A stretch of 64,000 nucleotides of DNA from Trichothecium roseum (lineage: Eukaryota; Ascomycota; Sordariomycetes; Hypocreales): assembly GCA_026184415.1 (NCBI GenBank), contig CM047940.1, positions 5,270,001-5,334,000 of the forward strand. Reading direction: 5' to 3'. Positions 35,118-47,217 of the stretch are shown here, piece by piece. Position numbers and translations under genes: made by a program. Each line of letters begins with the position of its first letter. Positions within the stretch are counted from its first letter, which is position 1. The notes under the pieces are model-generated. The model did no database searches. It saw only the letters and a list, made by a program, of their open reading frames with translations, and was not told the DNA's origin.

Positions 35118-35955
35118 ATGCCAGCTGGTCTACAGCAGGGCCAGTCGCGGGATGCTATCAGAAAAGTGTCCCAAGCGTAAGTGGAAATGCATTCTTTCCA
35201 TTTTATATCACCATTTATTATCAAAATGTCAGAGGAGGGAAAAGGCGAAAACACAATGGCTAACCCCTCTTTTTCCATCTTTTCATAACCAACAGTTGCC
35301 AGCGTTGTCGGACGTTAAAGGTGAAGTGTTCGGGGACCCGACCCTGCGCACGATGCGGTCGGAGTGGTCACCCGTGCACCTTTTCAGGCGAAAGCAAGCG
35401 TATCTCCATCTCAGAAAGGTAAGTTCCTACTAGTACGGAGTACGGAGTACCAGCATATGGCCAATACCACCAGCACTACCCCATGTCTCCATACTACTAC
35501 TGCCACTCTTACTACTACTACTGCTACTACTACCATCATGGTACGACTACTGCTCTATACCTCGTAGAGTAGTAGCAGTACTACTAGTAAGTAGTAGTAA
35601 TACCGGACTTTTTTCTCCAATCGTCTTGATCAATTTCACCACTTCTTGTTCCTCAAACGTAATGTGGCGGGGGAACCCTAGACACTGACGCTGTGTTTCT
35701 GCCTTTTTTGGGTACCAATAGCTATCTCCGGCAGCTCGAGGAACGCACCAGGCGAGTGGTGAGCCCTCACAGGGAGGAGCGTACCCCCTCATCACATAGG
35801 CTTTCTGAGCAGGTCTCGAATGCACCCCACGATGATGACTATAGCCATCATGCCACCACCGCCAGTACCACGCGGGGCTCACCAATATCCGTCTGCCGCT
35901 CTTCCCCTCCGCAGCCCCCTCATCCTCCTCCTCCCGCTGGTCCCGTTGCTCCCGC

Positions 35956-35990
<35 letters not shown>

Positions 35991-38267
35991 CTGCTGCTTC
36001 TGCTTCTGCTGCCGTTGGTGCTTCTGACCAGCGGGACGTCAATGCGCATAACAACCTCCATGGCGCTCAGATCCGTAAGCATACGCTTTCCGTGATGGAA
36101 CACCTAAGATTCGAGCCTCACAAATCTCCAGACTGCCAGGACCATGCCGGCTGGAGCCAGCGTCCTGCTGCTCCTGGCAACGACAGCCGCCCCAGGTCCC
36201 GATCTCCAGAGACCAGCATCGGGTCGCCTTTTGGGCAGAACCCGCTGGCGGATAATGACTATACGTTTGCCGAGATGAACGGGAGGTTCTGTACGGTTCC
36301 CCTGCCCGGTTCCCCTCCGCACCCCCCTGCGGGGGTTTGCCAAACTCTTTTCTTGCTTGGTTCCGAAGTCTAATACTGTAGCGTAGGGTACATGGGCCCG
36401 TCGTCCTCGTGGTCATTCTGCAGACGCGTCTTTGCTCTCCTGGGGAAACGCCTTCCTGCTTCTAGTTACGAGCATGCCTTGGACCCGGGCCATTTTGACG
36501 GCGGTGCCTTCAACCTGCGATGGCGACCCCTGGCAGCCGAAGACACGCCCGACGTGTCTAACCTACCGCCCTTTGATGTGGCGCACTTCCTCTTCAACAC
36601 GGCCAAGTTCTATCTCGGGACAATCTTTCAGATCATCGACGAGCAAGAGTTCCTCCACAACATGCACGAGCTGTACGAGGATGCCGCGACCAAAGCGACG
36701 TCCTCGAGGCACTGGTATGCGCAGTACCTTCTCATTCTCGCATACGGGAAAGCGTCGATAGCCAGCCAACGAGACTCGGACGGCGGCCCGCCAGGACATC
36801 AGTATGCCTCCCGGGCCATGGCCCTGATGCCGGACATGAGTGGGTTGGCACCAAACGCCAGCCACGCAGTGCAAGCGCTGGTACTTGGCGCGCTGTATCT
36901 TCAGTCCATAGACATGAGGATCAGCGCCCTGCAACATGTATGGTCCAAACATCAAATGCCCTCCCATAGCCGAAACCGATACTAACTCATCATTAGCTGG
37001 GACACGCTCTGCGCATGGCAATCATCGAGGGATGGCATCGTCACATGCCAGAGGACGTGGTGGGCGCGAAGCACTCGCACCGGTGCAACATCATATTCTG
37101 GATGGTGTACATGCTCGATCGCGAGTTTGGCCCCCTGATGGGGAACCCCAGCTCCATCCGCGACGAGGACATCACCGCCAAGTCCCCTTCCGAGATGGAC
37201 AACTCTCTCGAAGCCCTCAACTTGACCCTGCACATCCGTCTCGCGCGCCTGATGGCGCAAATCATCACACGTGAGTGCCCCTGGAGTACGAGACGAGCTT
37301 CTTGGACCCATGGCTAACGAAACGGGACCAGAAATCTATGGCGTGGGCAAGGAGTTCGACGGCACGTTGGTGGTCAACACCCAGAAAGTCTTGCGCCAAC
37401 TGGCCCGGCTCTCCAAGGACCTGACCAACCTACTCAACACCTACTTCCAGGGCTCCGTGAACAGGGCCTCGAGAATGGCGCTCCGGTTGATCCTGGCCTA
37501 TCACCACGTAAGCAGCAGGACATGCGTTTTACATACGATATGGTTTTTTTTTTTTTTTGAAAGAAGCTGACAGCGAGAGCAGTGCGTGGTTCTGACCACG
37601 CGTCCACTTGTCATGTGCGCTCTCCACAAACACATCCGACAGACGGACGCTTTACGATCGGGCCGAATCTCACTTTCGCCCCCCGTGGCCTATCTCTTGC
37701 AGTCCTGCATCGACTCGGCGCAGAGCGTCCTGAAGACGCTTCGAGTCATTGGAGAGGAGGACCTCCTCGGTAAGTCCCCTACCAGGCTACCGTACCACAC
37801 TCCTTTCTTTTCATCACGCCCAAAAAAAACTTACATGATGCGTAGAAGCATTTCTACCCTTCCAGCTCGAAGACGCCTTCTCCTCAGCCTTTATTCTCTA
37901 CATTGTACGAGCGGTGAACCCGGGCCTCGTGCAGGACGAGAGCTGGAGAGATGACATCGACAGCGTGCTGGACAACATGATATCAAAGGGCAGCGTAGTA
38001 GCGCCCCTGCGGAAAAAGGAGCTCAGCCAGTTAGAGTACATCGTGGGCGTTCTGACGCCGCGTACAAACGAGTACTCCGTGCCTCCCATGACGGTCGCTG
38101 AAACGCAGCCGGGAGACGACGAGCCGCCCGTTTCGCCCGTCATGACGCAAACCGAGGACACTGGGTGGGATTTCATCGTCGCCGATGATGCCATGGGGCT
38201 GTCGCCCGATCACTTGCTTGATTTAGCTGCCCAGCTGGGCCTCGACCCCAATTTTAACTGCCTATGA
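35118..38267 (+). CDS. Zn2Cys6 transcription activator, Put3-like
   Basis: Eight exons: 35118-35176, 35296-35418, 35722-36290, 36387-36937, 36997-37270, 37332-37507, 37583-37769, 37846-38267 (786 aa). The binuclear zinc cluster is split by intron 1 and reads C21-X2-C24-X6-C31-X5-C37-X2-C40-X6-C47. The linker SKRISISESYLRQLEER resembles that of Put3 (SKKIVVSTKYLQQLQ), which argues for a Put3-type dimerisation region. Then come a Pro/Ala-rich stretch, and the fungal transcription-factor middle region (FDVAHFLFNTAKFYLGTIFQIIDEQEF.., CNIIFWMVYMLDREFGPLMGNPSSIRDEDI). The C-terminus is acidic with DTGWDFIVADDAMG, a plausible activation domain. Position opposite PUT1 suggests control of proline use, but proline-type names are often over-applied in this family. 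The exon 3-4 junction (TGG codon) is the least certain. Confidence 0.8.
35433..35450. repeat. Tandem GTACGGAGTACGGAGTAC in intron 2 of the regulator
   Basis: Same tandem form as at 34047-34064 and 11373-11390, lying within the 303-nt intron 35419-35721. The intron also carries imperfect ACT repeats (about 35490-35605). Confidence 0.85.
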
Positions 38268-41062
38268 GAAAGGGGAGAAAAAAGAATACGGGCACGTGTA
38301 GGATACCTTGTTCTTGTTATTTTTATTTTATTCTTTTCTTTTTTTCCCCATCTGACTTTACACCTGTTGATGACCTAGTTGTGCCTTTAGCCGAATCTTC
38401 AATATAGGATGGATGCTTTGTGTTCATATTCCTTGTTATATGCTACTCCGTCCCCCAGTGAGCGCCCGGCATGAGCAACGTCTTCCTTCTTCAACAGTAA
38501 GTAATGCTAGCAACCAATCCTCCGAAGGGGCAAATGGGAAAGCTTGCGGGGGCGGGACGCCTGGGGGTGGGGGTCGGGGAGAAGACTTCGCCAGCAAATC
38601 GACCAGTCCTCGAGCGCCATCCTCGCCTAGAAGCGCCTTCTTGCCATTTTTGCGGTCTATATTGGCGATGATGGGCAGTGCCTCTATGGGAACAGGGAGC
38701 AGGGTCTTCAGTCTTTGGTAGATCTGCATCCCAAGGCGTTGTCGGAAGTCTGCAGATGATCGAGGGAAGGTCCGGAATCAATGATGAGCGGATGGTGAGC
38801 GGTGTGGTTTGCCGCCTTCTGGATGCTTCGCGATGGTCCCCCCCCCCCCCCCCCCCTGTACAAAATCAATGTTATACCCGATGCCTACAGTTGGGTGGTC
38901 ATTTCCGTCTGCATGATGCAGCCAGTCTCTGGCGCTCTGTAGCCCACTCTGTGTCCAGCGTAGCAAACAAACGAAAGTTGGAGCCGTATGGTTCGTTGGC
39001 CATGGCTTACATGTGGCCCATTGTAAGAGGATGTTAGTCTCAAGACTCACCAGTTATCTGACGAAGAGCAGAGATTGTAGTAACCGCTTGAGCCTTCTAT
39101 CGTATTCACATCATATACTCACTTTACAATGTGACTTGGGACCAGGCAGTTGCTTGTGCAGGTTTGGGCAGCGCACATTGTGACGATATTTCGAGTCTTG
39201 TGGATGAACCTAGTAGCTGGACGACACGAAGAGGTTTTGGGCGGCAGTCTACACCGAAAACATGTTCTCCAAGACCATATGCGTGCAGCGCACCGACCTA
39301 GGCAGCCATGGTAGTAGACGGTGAGCAAGCACGTACTATTCCACTTTGCAAAGGCTCGGAGGGAATGCAGCGTGCATTCTGCAATAGCCCGTCACCGGGC
39401 ATCTGGAGAGCACACGACTCACCTAATCATTGGCTACGGCCAACACGACCCAGCCCAGTCAAGTCTGAGCCTCCAAGAAACCCGAAGGAGCCGTGGTCGA
39501 TATGACATACTATCCGGGGGATCCCGACCCGTCGCGTGTCAATAGCGAGCCCGCACGCCTGTACACCCACACGCCCGCGTTCTCTCGTTTATTACAGGGT
39601 GGTTCCGCCCAAAGGAGTGGCTGCGAACGATACCACCTGGCACATGTCAAGAGACCTGAGCAAATCTCCTACCCGCGAACCATTTATCGTCTGGGTCTGG
39701 TAAAATCAACCCTATCAGACCCGAGGGACCGGGGAGGACCATGTATCGAGACGGGCTCACTAAGGTAAGCCCAAGGATCCGAGCAGCACTTACTACACTT
39801 TTTGCTCCATTCAGGGTCGGAGGAGGGCATGGGAAAGTCAGGCCACGTCCTATCAAATCACCCCACGTTACATGGACAGCCCACATCGTGCCTCCCAAAT
39901 GCAAAGCATACATCGGAAAAGACCTAACGCCCCAATCTCTGGCTTGTATATATGCAGGCCCTTTAAAAAGCTGCATACGGCTCTTCCGCGTTGGGAGGAG
40001 AAGAAGAAGGGTTGGTGGTGGACCAATTTTGAGCGACATTGATGAGTAGAGAGAGAAAAAAAAAACATGTTCTCATCGAAGCTGGAGGAATCTTCGTCAT
40101 TCTGTCCAGTCATCACCTAAGCAAGACTTTTTGCAATAGCAAGCAGTCATTCTTTCCTTTTCATTCATTGTTTTTCGAAAAACTTAGTAGTAACGATCCG
40201 ACTCCCAAAAAGTGCTCGAGGAAGGTGAACCCCTCGCACCCCGCTTAGGTGCACTTGCACACTTGCAGTGCTGGACAATTCGGCGAGCTTCCCAGGCCTT
40301 ATCATACATACGGAGTACCTAGGCTCCAGACTCTTAGTAGGCTCTAAGCTCACATGCAGCCAATGCCGTAACCGCATCTGCTATTATTATATGGTACCTT
40401 GATCATTTGACACATTGCGAAGAAGAAGAAGAAAAGAAGCAGAAAAGCCCAAACTGGGGACATTCGCTGGTTCGACCCCTGCCTATCACACGTAGGCCTG
40501 CGGATATTGTTCCTTCTACCCATCAAAAATATCCCAGTTCGCTTCCAAACAAACGGTACGTAGATATGTTCTCCATTCCAGACGCCCAACAACCGTCCCG
40601 TGTCTTCGGATGCTATGTGCTACCTAGGTAGCGAGGTACCGAGCAAAGCAAGTTTTTTTATGCTTCCCGATATTATGGCAAGTTTGTTGTCATAATAATT
40701 CTAATATACGGATTCAGAAGCCTATCACCATATCTTGCAGCCAGGTCGTATTCCTCCCCCTTGGTTCCTGTCCTCCTCCAAACCGAACCTCCACCTGCGA
40801 CTTCGGCCCCCAGACAAACTCAAGCATCCATTTTGTCCTCATCAGCACCCTTCCCTGGGTAAGACAAGGAGCTGCAGGTCCAAGGGTCTGAAAAGTGCGT
40901 TTTCAACTCATCAAATCCTAAAGTGTTTCTGTTTCTTGCAACGAATTCAACGTGAGACCAATTGACCAGTAATGAACCCAGCAGCGCTAATACGCTTGTT
41001 AGTCAAACCAAACCACCGGTACTCCAACCATCGCGAAGACGACTGATATCTATTCACCCAAT
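38268..41062. other. Intergenic, 2.8 kb
   Basis: No supported gene; the ORFs present are short and without family character. A run of 19 C lies at 38838-38856. A T-box-like GGTTCGACCCC near 40470 has no partner A box. TACGGAGTAC occurs near 40309. The final 300 bp are presumably leader/promoter of the next gene. Confidence 0.5.
38838..38856 (+). repeat. C19 homopolymer
   Basis: Uninterrupted run of 19 cytosines on the plus strand, intergenic. Confidence 0.95.
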
Positions 41063-43393
41063 ATGACCGGGCATAGCAAAGAACGCTTCCGGGCGGCCAA
41101 GGATCATCTCAAGTCCTTAGCCCAGCGTCGACACTCCTCCATAACACAGAGTTTGCAAAGGAGAAAGAGTTCTTTTTTCCATTCGGAGCATGTCGAAGCA
41201 AGCGAACCCGAGCGCCCCAAGACGGCTTTTGCAGAGATCAAGGCTGTCCATGGGTTGCATGTTTCCATCAGGGCCCGCTTCGAGGCGCCCCTTGACCAAA
41301 CATTCTTCCAAGAATACACAATATCACCCGACGTAGATATCCACAGGAGCCTCTATGATGCGCTTCTCGGCCGTATTCATCACACATGTCAGGAAATGAT
41401 TACTCGATGCGATCCAGCTGCCATCGACGCTACGTCGTCAATGTTACAACGGGAGCCCTTGATTAAACCTGCACGCTATCACCTCACATTCCGCATTGAT
41501 AGGTTGGGCAGTCCCCTGGCAGAGAGACACTTTACGTCATATCAACAAGAAGAGATGACAACCAACTCGATGTATGCAGTGCTCATTGAGGCATACCAGG
41601 CTGTGGGGTTCTTTTTGCAGGCTCATGACCCCATCTTCGAGTGGAAATGGCCTGATGAGATCCCTCGCGATCATGAGGGCCTGGCACTTATTGCTCCTCC
41701 AGCATACGGATCTCCCCAGTCTCTCCGCTGCGTCCCCTTCTCTGCCAACCACCGTGGATTCACCATCGAAGTTGCGGCCCATGTCAAGACTCGAGACATA
41801 AGCTTGAATAAAACGTTTCAAGTCAACAGTTATCAGTGGTCGCCCCTTACGTTGCGTCTAGGTGAGGGGATTTCTACTAAAATCTCGGATATCTTCCTCA
41901 AAGCCCAGCGTGAGCGAGAAACTATTTTTGACGATCGTCACCTATACTGTAGCGGCATGAAAGGAGCGAATAGCTGCTCCCATTACACGGACGGTGCTTT
42001 TGAGATGACCTATAAGGTCCGTAATGAACTAGGACCCGACTTTCCTCACTGGGAATCTCGCATCATGAGCTCCAAGATCATATTCAATTCACAATCCTCT
42101 GTTGCCTTTGACCGATTCATGTCAAAGCTGCAACGCGACATTGAGATTACCCGCGATGAAGCTGATGACGCTATCAGCGCATTGGATGATGTGAAATTTG
42201 AATTCATGGGACTCAGGGGTAACGGGTGGGAGATTGGGCATTTGATGACTGCAACCATCGATAAGGAAGTCATCACCATGCGACCAGTTGTCAAGATTCT
42301 TCTTGAACGGCTTCAAGTCCGCGTCCGCAAAATTTTGGCCGAATACGGCGCCTCGGTGACGCTGACTATTCATAAACGTGGTCAGCTAATTGTTGACACA
42401 ATCCTTCGCGGCAATGAAGGGAGCCTCGACGTCCACTGCAGGAAGCTCCGTACCCCCGAGATAGAGCAGCATGAACTGCGCGCGACACTCAGAGACTGCT
42501 TGGAACAAACTTACAGGGTGGTCTGCAAAGACACATGTGCGATTGGCGCCACAGATCCGGCGAGTCTGCATATCACTGAGCACCACGCCGGCCCGGTCGA
42601 GCAGCCATCTCCCATGACTGTTACTGAGGCTGAATCCGATGATGCCACCCCCCACATGCCTCAAACTCCAATTGCGAAGCAAGCCGAGTACTTCACTGAC
42701 GAAGTGCTCTCGTCTGTTGAAACAGTACCCCCCGAGCAAAATTCAGTCAATTCATCCCCTCGGCCTTTGTCGAGGCGCAGTGCTTTGGATGACTTGCGCC
42801 ACTCTTCTCCGGAGATTGACGAGCCAGCCGACGGTTCGATATATGGGTCAAACAATGGTCAGCGTGCCATCTTCTATGGTTTCGACGGTGGTGTTGCTTC
42901 TTCCACAAACTCACTTCCGAGCCTTACAGACTCGTCCAGTCTTCGTGCCAACAATAACGTTGGTACACCAGCGACTATTCACAGCCGATATTCCTCATAC
43001 GAGCTCGATGGTTCGATGCACTCCACTGACGAGGAAAGCGGCGAATGCGCGCCTATCATCACTAGGCGATGGAGTATCTGTGCCGAGGTAACAGACCTTG
43101 GGCAGAAGCTTGAGAAGTTGCACAACGACCGCCTTGCATCTGACAATAATGCCGTACTGACCCTTCGCGGGCATAGGGGAGTAGCCAGGTTCTTCAACTT
43201 TCGGAAGAAGATGGCGACTCTATTTGCCCGCCGCTTCATGAAGTCTGTTGCGTCACCACTAGACCTTGTCAAGGGTCTGGGAAGGACGCCGGATCAGATG
43301 GTGCAAATGTCTTTACGTCAGGTCATTATGCCCTTCAATATGAGACGTTTTGCTTCTACGTCATGGGCTTCTGGGCCCCACGGACGTGTGTAA
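41063..43393 (+). CDS. Conserved fungal protein of unknown function
   Basis: Intronless, 776 aa; I do not recognise the family. The N-terminus is basic with RRHSS and RRKSS, possible kinase sites. Residues about 60-500 look globular: alternating beta/alpha (VHGLHVSIRARFEAPLDQTFFQEYTIS.., YHLTFRIDRLGSPLAERHFTSYQ.., LIVDTILRGNEGSLDVHC..) and conserved-looking aromatic WEWKWPDEIP-type segments. Residues about 530-660 are Ser/Pro/Asp-rich and probably disordered, followed by a short basic C-terminal block (RFFNFRKKMATLFARRFMK, MPFNMRRFAST). No signal peptide or membrane span is seen. Codon use and length argue for a real gene. Start is the first Met, after an in-frame-free leader. Confidence 0.8.
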   Translation: MTGHSKERFRAAKDHLKSLAQRRHSSITQSLQRRKSSFFHSEHVEASEPERPKTAFAEIKAVHGLHVSIRARFEAPLDQTFFQEYTISPDVDIHRSLYDALLGRIHHTCQEMITRCDPAAIDATSSMLQREPLIKPARYHLTFRIDRLGSPLAERHFTSYQQEEMTTNSMYAVLIEAYQAVGFFLQAHDPIFEWKWPDEIPRDHEGLALIAPPAYGSPQSLRCVPFSANHRGFTIEVAAHVKTRDISLNKTFQVNSYQWSPLTLRLGEGISTKISDIFLKAQRERETIFDDRHLYCSGMKGANSCSHYTDGAFEMTYKVRNELGPDFPHWESRIMSSKIIFNSQSSVAFDRFMSKLQRDIEITRDEADDAISALDDVKFEFMGLRGNGWEIGHLMTATIDKEVITMRPVVKILLERLQVRVRKILAEYGASVTLTIHKRGQLIVDTILRGNEGSLDVHCRKLRTPEIEQHELRATLRDCLEQTYRVVCKDTCAIGATDPASLHITEHHAGPVEQPSPMTVTEAESDDATPHMPQTPIAKQAEYFTDEVLSSVETVPPEQNSVNSSPRPLSRRSALDDLRHSSPEIDEPADGSIYGSNNGQRAIFYGFDGGVASSTNSLPSLTDSSSLRANNNVGTPATIHSRYSSYELDGSMHSTDEESGECAPIITRRWSICAEVTDLGQKLEKLHNDRLASDNNAVLTLRGHRGVARFFNFRKKMATLFARRFMKSVASPLDLVKGLGRTPDQMVQMSLRQVIMPFNMRRFASTSWASGPHGRV

Positions 43394-44260
43394 GATATTA
43401 GTGTTTTCCCCATTTCTACTGCACACGGCAGTGCCATAGAGATGAGAAGACGATTTGGAACCCCATGGTTAGGGGCTCGCGTTATTCTTTTTAATTCTTT
43501 TTCATGTATCATATGGTGTGAGTGACAGGTATAGTCGGGTATGGTTACGACGGGGAGCGTCGACACGGAAATATTGGGCTATTTGGAGTTAAAGATGGTC
43601 ACTCGCTTGGCAACGCGATCTAAAACAAAGGGTTCCATTTGTGTATGGGGGTGTTTTAAGGGGATATTTTTTTTTTTGGCGGTTTGCCCGGGATTTCTAA
43701 AGTATATAGAGCTTGATTTAGACATACATGCCTCAGGGAACATTACCTCTCTTTGTTATTATTTATTATCTGTATACATTCGGTCTTGCGTTGCACATTG
43801 TATGGTGGTTATCTTTTATGCTCTGTTCGGAATCGAATATTCTATTCATCATGCCTCGTATACTTGTGAACTAATACTTGTAGGAGAACCGGTTAGCGTC
43901 TTAAGGCAGCGATCATCGCTTTAAGGGCTGAGCTCACAATCGTGTCTATCATTTTTTTCGAGATCTTTGCGTCATTGGCGAAGGTCTTCCGATTCGCAAG
44001 GGCACCCTCGGATGTCTTTTGCTACTAATTCTTGCCTTTATCCGCGATGTCTAGCGCTTCAACCCTTCGTGAAAGACGGAGGCGGTGTTTGCAGGTAGTT
44101 CTAGACTTTGAACCGAGGAACTTGATTTTAGAGGGAGGGGGGGAGAGGGCTGTCATTAAAAGGAGGCGAAAAGTCAGGGTCCCCCTTCCTCTTTCTATAC
44201 CCCCCCTTTTACCTTATCGCCCCCTTTTTCCTTTTCCTTTTCTTTTCTTTTCCTTTTTGC
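43394..44260. other. Intergenic, convergent with SLD5
   Basis: No gene seen. T-rich stretch near 43669-43680 downstream of the unknown gene, and a pyrimidine-rich tract from 44175 to 44260 (CTTTTC repeats) next to the SLD5 stop. Confidence 0.5.
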
Positions 44261-45235
44261 TCAGACCAGTTCAGCGTGCCCCTCGTCGACGAGGACCTTT
44301 GCGCTGGACCACCTGAGGATGAGGACGTCCCCCGCGGCGGCAAAGAGGGTGGTGTCGGCGTCGGTGCCGCGGCCGCGGACGTCGCGGGGGCGGAGGAGGC
44401 GGACGAAGACGGCGGCGTCGACGTCGGGGCCGTCAACCATGCTCATGTTGCCGGCGGTGTCGTTGAGGTTCTGCAGCTGGGCGGGGAAGGAGGAGAGGAA
44501 GGAGGAGAGGTAGTGGTTGTGCAGCATGGCCTGGTGGCGGGTGGCGTAGGCGAGCTCCATGGGGGAGAGGCGGGCGCGGAGGTCCTCGGCGGAGAGGTAG
44601 TGAAGGGTGTGCTTGTCAATCTTTGCACGCACGCACGCAACGCAACGCATCGCATCGCATATACATAAATACATCATTATTCCTAACATTTTTACTTTTC
44701 TTCACCAAAACCTCCCACCCCTTTTCCGGCTGGTTTGAGGATGGTGAAAGGGTGAGGAGAGAGGGGTGACAGTAGAAAAACTCACTTTTGCCATGCGGGC
44801 TCGGAGGTAGCTCCGGACCAGAAACTTGTACCTCTCGAGCTCGGTCTGGATGACGATGAGGGCGAAGTTGGTCTTGGGGTCCATGTCGCCCGTCATGTCC
44901 TCCACCTTTTCGATCTGGGACTTTATCCTCCCGTTGACGCGCTCAAAGAGTCCTCCCGCCGGCCAGCTAATTTTTGAGAGGAAGAAACACGCCAAAGATT
45001 AGCAAAATTAGGAAGAAAAAGAGGAAAGGGGGATCAAACAGGGAATTGCATTTAGGGAGGGGGGAGACAAGGCAAGGGAAGAGGGAAGAGGGAAGGAGGT
45101 TGATGCATACTCGAGGAGCTCCGGGGCCGAACGCTCAGCGACCCAGAGTCGCGTCAGGGCTTGCAGGTCTTGCGTTTCAAAGGGGACGGTGCCCGCGGAG
45201 GGGTCGACCTCGCGGAGGATATCATCAATGTCCAT
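44261..45235 (-). CDS. SLD5: GINS complex subunit Sld5
   Basis: Three exons: 45235-45111, 44966-44786, 44620-44261 (221 aa). GINS binds Mcm2-7 and Cdc45 to form the active CMG replicative helicase. Exon 1 begins MDIDDILREVDPS and contains LTRLWVAERSAPELL; the splice gives ELLDWPAGGLFERVNGRI, then the conserved IVIQTELERYKFLVRSYLRARMAKIDKHTLHYL across intron 2, and the C-terminal small domain ends ILRWSSAKVLVDEGHAELV, typical of Sld5. Both introns (144 and 165 nt) are longer than most in the window; intron 2 carries ACGC and GCAAC/GCATC repeats, intron 1 is GA-rich on the plus strand. Length and domain order fit the family. Confidence 0.93.
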
Positions 45236-45983
45236 ACTGTATTTCCCTTTTCTTTTTGGCAGGCAGGTAGGCAGCCGGCTTTTGTTTTCTTCCCTCTTTC
45301 CCCTCCTGTTTGTTAGCTTGTGCGTACGTGGGTTTACGTGTGTGTAGGGAGTGAGATGGGATGAACTGGTGTGAAAAGCGAATTGATTTGTTATGGTGCA
45401 AAGGCGAACTTTTGAGGATGATAAACGGATGTGCTCTGGCGGGTTTGGATTGAGGTGAAGTGAGGTAAGGTGAGTTGTGTGTGCTTGCAGGTGTTTGATA
45501 TGAACCCCGCGGAATTGATCTGCGGAATCGAGGCGTCTTGCTACCCCGCCAAACGTTGATAGGTGGGATCGAGGCATACCTTACATTGTACTATTATACT
45601 GCAAACATGTGAACACTGTATAGCTATACACCGTTCTATATTTATTCATAATACTCTCATTATCATGGATGGCAATAATTTAGGCCTTGGGTTCCAATAT
45701 GGTAGTGCCTGCCAGATTACTCAAGACCTGTGGTCAGTAGTAGTTGATAGCCGCAAGCCTTCGCTTTGACGTATATGCAAAAGATGCAATGCCTACCAAC
45801 TTCATCTCTGGGATTTCCTTAATTTTCAACCACTTGACCCAGACTCCAAGAACACGAAACTACCAGTCCAAGGCCACCTTGTGCGAGGCCACCCTGTGTT
45901 CAAAACGACAAAAGTGCATATCTATTGCTCAATATCTAGACCCCATTCTATCTTCGATCACCGGTAATAAACCTTTATTTAGT
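45236..45983. other. Intergenic between SLD5 and the AIG1-like gene
   Basis: No gene seen; should contain the SLD5 promoter near 45236 and the 3' UTR of the AIG1-like gene near 45983. A short GTGAGGTAAGG-type imperfect repeat is present near 45449-45475. Confidence 0.5.
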
Positions 45984-46770
45984 CTACTGTACCTTCTTCA
46001 GGGGCTTATGAGCCTCCTTCCGGACAACATCATAGCCGTTGATGGCCCCGTAAAGCCACTTCAGGAGAGCAGACGACAACGTGACCAGCCCGGCGGAAAA
46101 GGTGAACAGGAGTACTCTCTGGGAAGTGTCGAGCAACTCAAAGATGGGATAAGGATACCTGCCAAAGTCAGTTTTCTCCGCCATATCATCTTTGCTAGAG
46201 GTAGTAATAAAAAATTAAAAAAAATTAAAAAAAAACTTACCAGCCATTCTTGCTGTGGCAGAGCTCAACCCAGTACCAGTAAGCAAACCCGAGAACCGTG
46301 CTCAGGCTCATGATGCTGTAGCCGGGGACCGTCCACGGCGGGCTCAGGAGCACGAGATCCAGAGTGAGGAACACGGCAGGAGCAAGGTGGAAGCCCATGT
46401 CGATGGGAAGCGGCAGGGTGAACTCGTCCGGGAAGACGAGGTCCCTGCTGATCAGGCACAATCCCCAATAAAGGATAGAGATGACCACCTCCAGGGGCGT
46501 AGCGACTATTGAAATGACATTTTTGGCCTGGAAAAGGGTGGAGCTCAGAGTAAGGTCGGCGAGGGCACCGAGCGCAAAGGAAACAAAGGCGAGGGATAGG
46601 CCGATGATGGTGAGGAACTGGAAGTGCCAGCCGTATGCATCCGAGAACGGTGTCTCCCAAAGAGTCAAGAAGCGGAAGTTGTAGCTAAAGGAGACGACCC
46701 CCACAATGTGCAGGAGCAGAGAAAACGACCGAGATGGCGACGAGTGTCGCTGTAGAGGATGTTGCGCCAT
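45984..46770 (-). CDS. FAR-17a/AIG1-like integral membrane protein
   Basis: Two exons, 46770-46241 and 46158-45984 (234 aa); splicing gives HSKNGWYPYPIFELLD. Six hydrophobic helices are visible, as in the AIG1/ADTRP family whose animal members hydrolyse fatty-acid esters of hydroxy fatty acids. The family uses an intramembrane Thr and His: T54 in WHFQFLTIIG and H128 in DMGFHLAPAVFLTLD sit in equivalent places and are my inferred catalytic pair. An upstream in-frame ATG at 46821 exists, but the start at 46770 gives the usual short cytosolic N-terminus. Substrate is unknown. It is divergent from the WD40-cyclophilin gene with a 447-bp spacer. Confidence 0.82.
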
Positions 46771-47217
46771 GATGAAGCCTAAGGGTAACAAGGGGGGTTC
46801 GTTAGTTGTACAAAGACACAATGAATGACAGAAACTGGGCTTGAACTATTACTAGTAGTACATAAAAAACCGCCAAATGGCGCAGATTCAGGAATCCATC
46901 GGGGTCTTTCTATTGTCCGAACCCACCGGCCACCTTACCGGATGATAGATCGATATTCCAACGAGATCCAATTCTCGGATAATTCGAGCCGACGTCATTG
47001 AGGCTAGGTACCTAATAGCGCCAGTGCCGATGCCGAGATCGTTCATGGCGCACTAGCCACAGCTACCGACAACTTTGCGCCACACTATACGGAGAGTAGC
47101 ACGGAGCATCCGTCGCCAAAAAGATGACGGCTCCGGAATCGCGACACAGACAGCTTCCACTATCACCACATTATTTGGAAGCACGTCTTCAATTGTTGAA
47201 ACCCACAATCAATCAAC
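46771..47217. promoter_or_regulatory. Divergent promoter, AIG1-like / WD40-cyclophilin
   Basis: 447 bp without a gene; GC-mixed with no obvious TATA box. Function inferred from the head-to-head arrangement. Confidence 0.5.

Noticed and set aside
40400..40520. Possible tRNA gene (B-box-like GGTTCGACCCC near 40470)
   Set aside because: No A box and no cloverleaf or acceptor stem can be drawn around it.
46771..46821. Upstream in-frame ATG for the AIG1-like gene
   Set aside because: The extension is Pro/Cys-rich and unlike the family; the downstream start was preferred, though not excluded.
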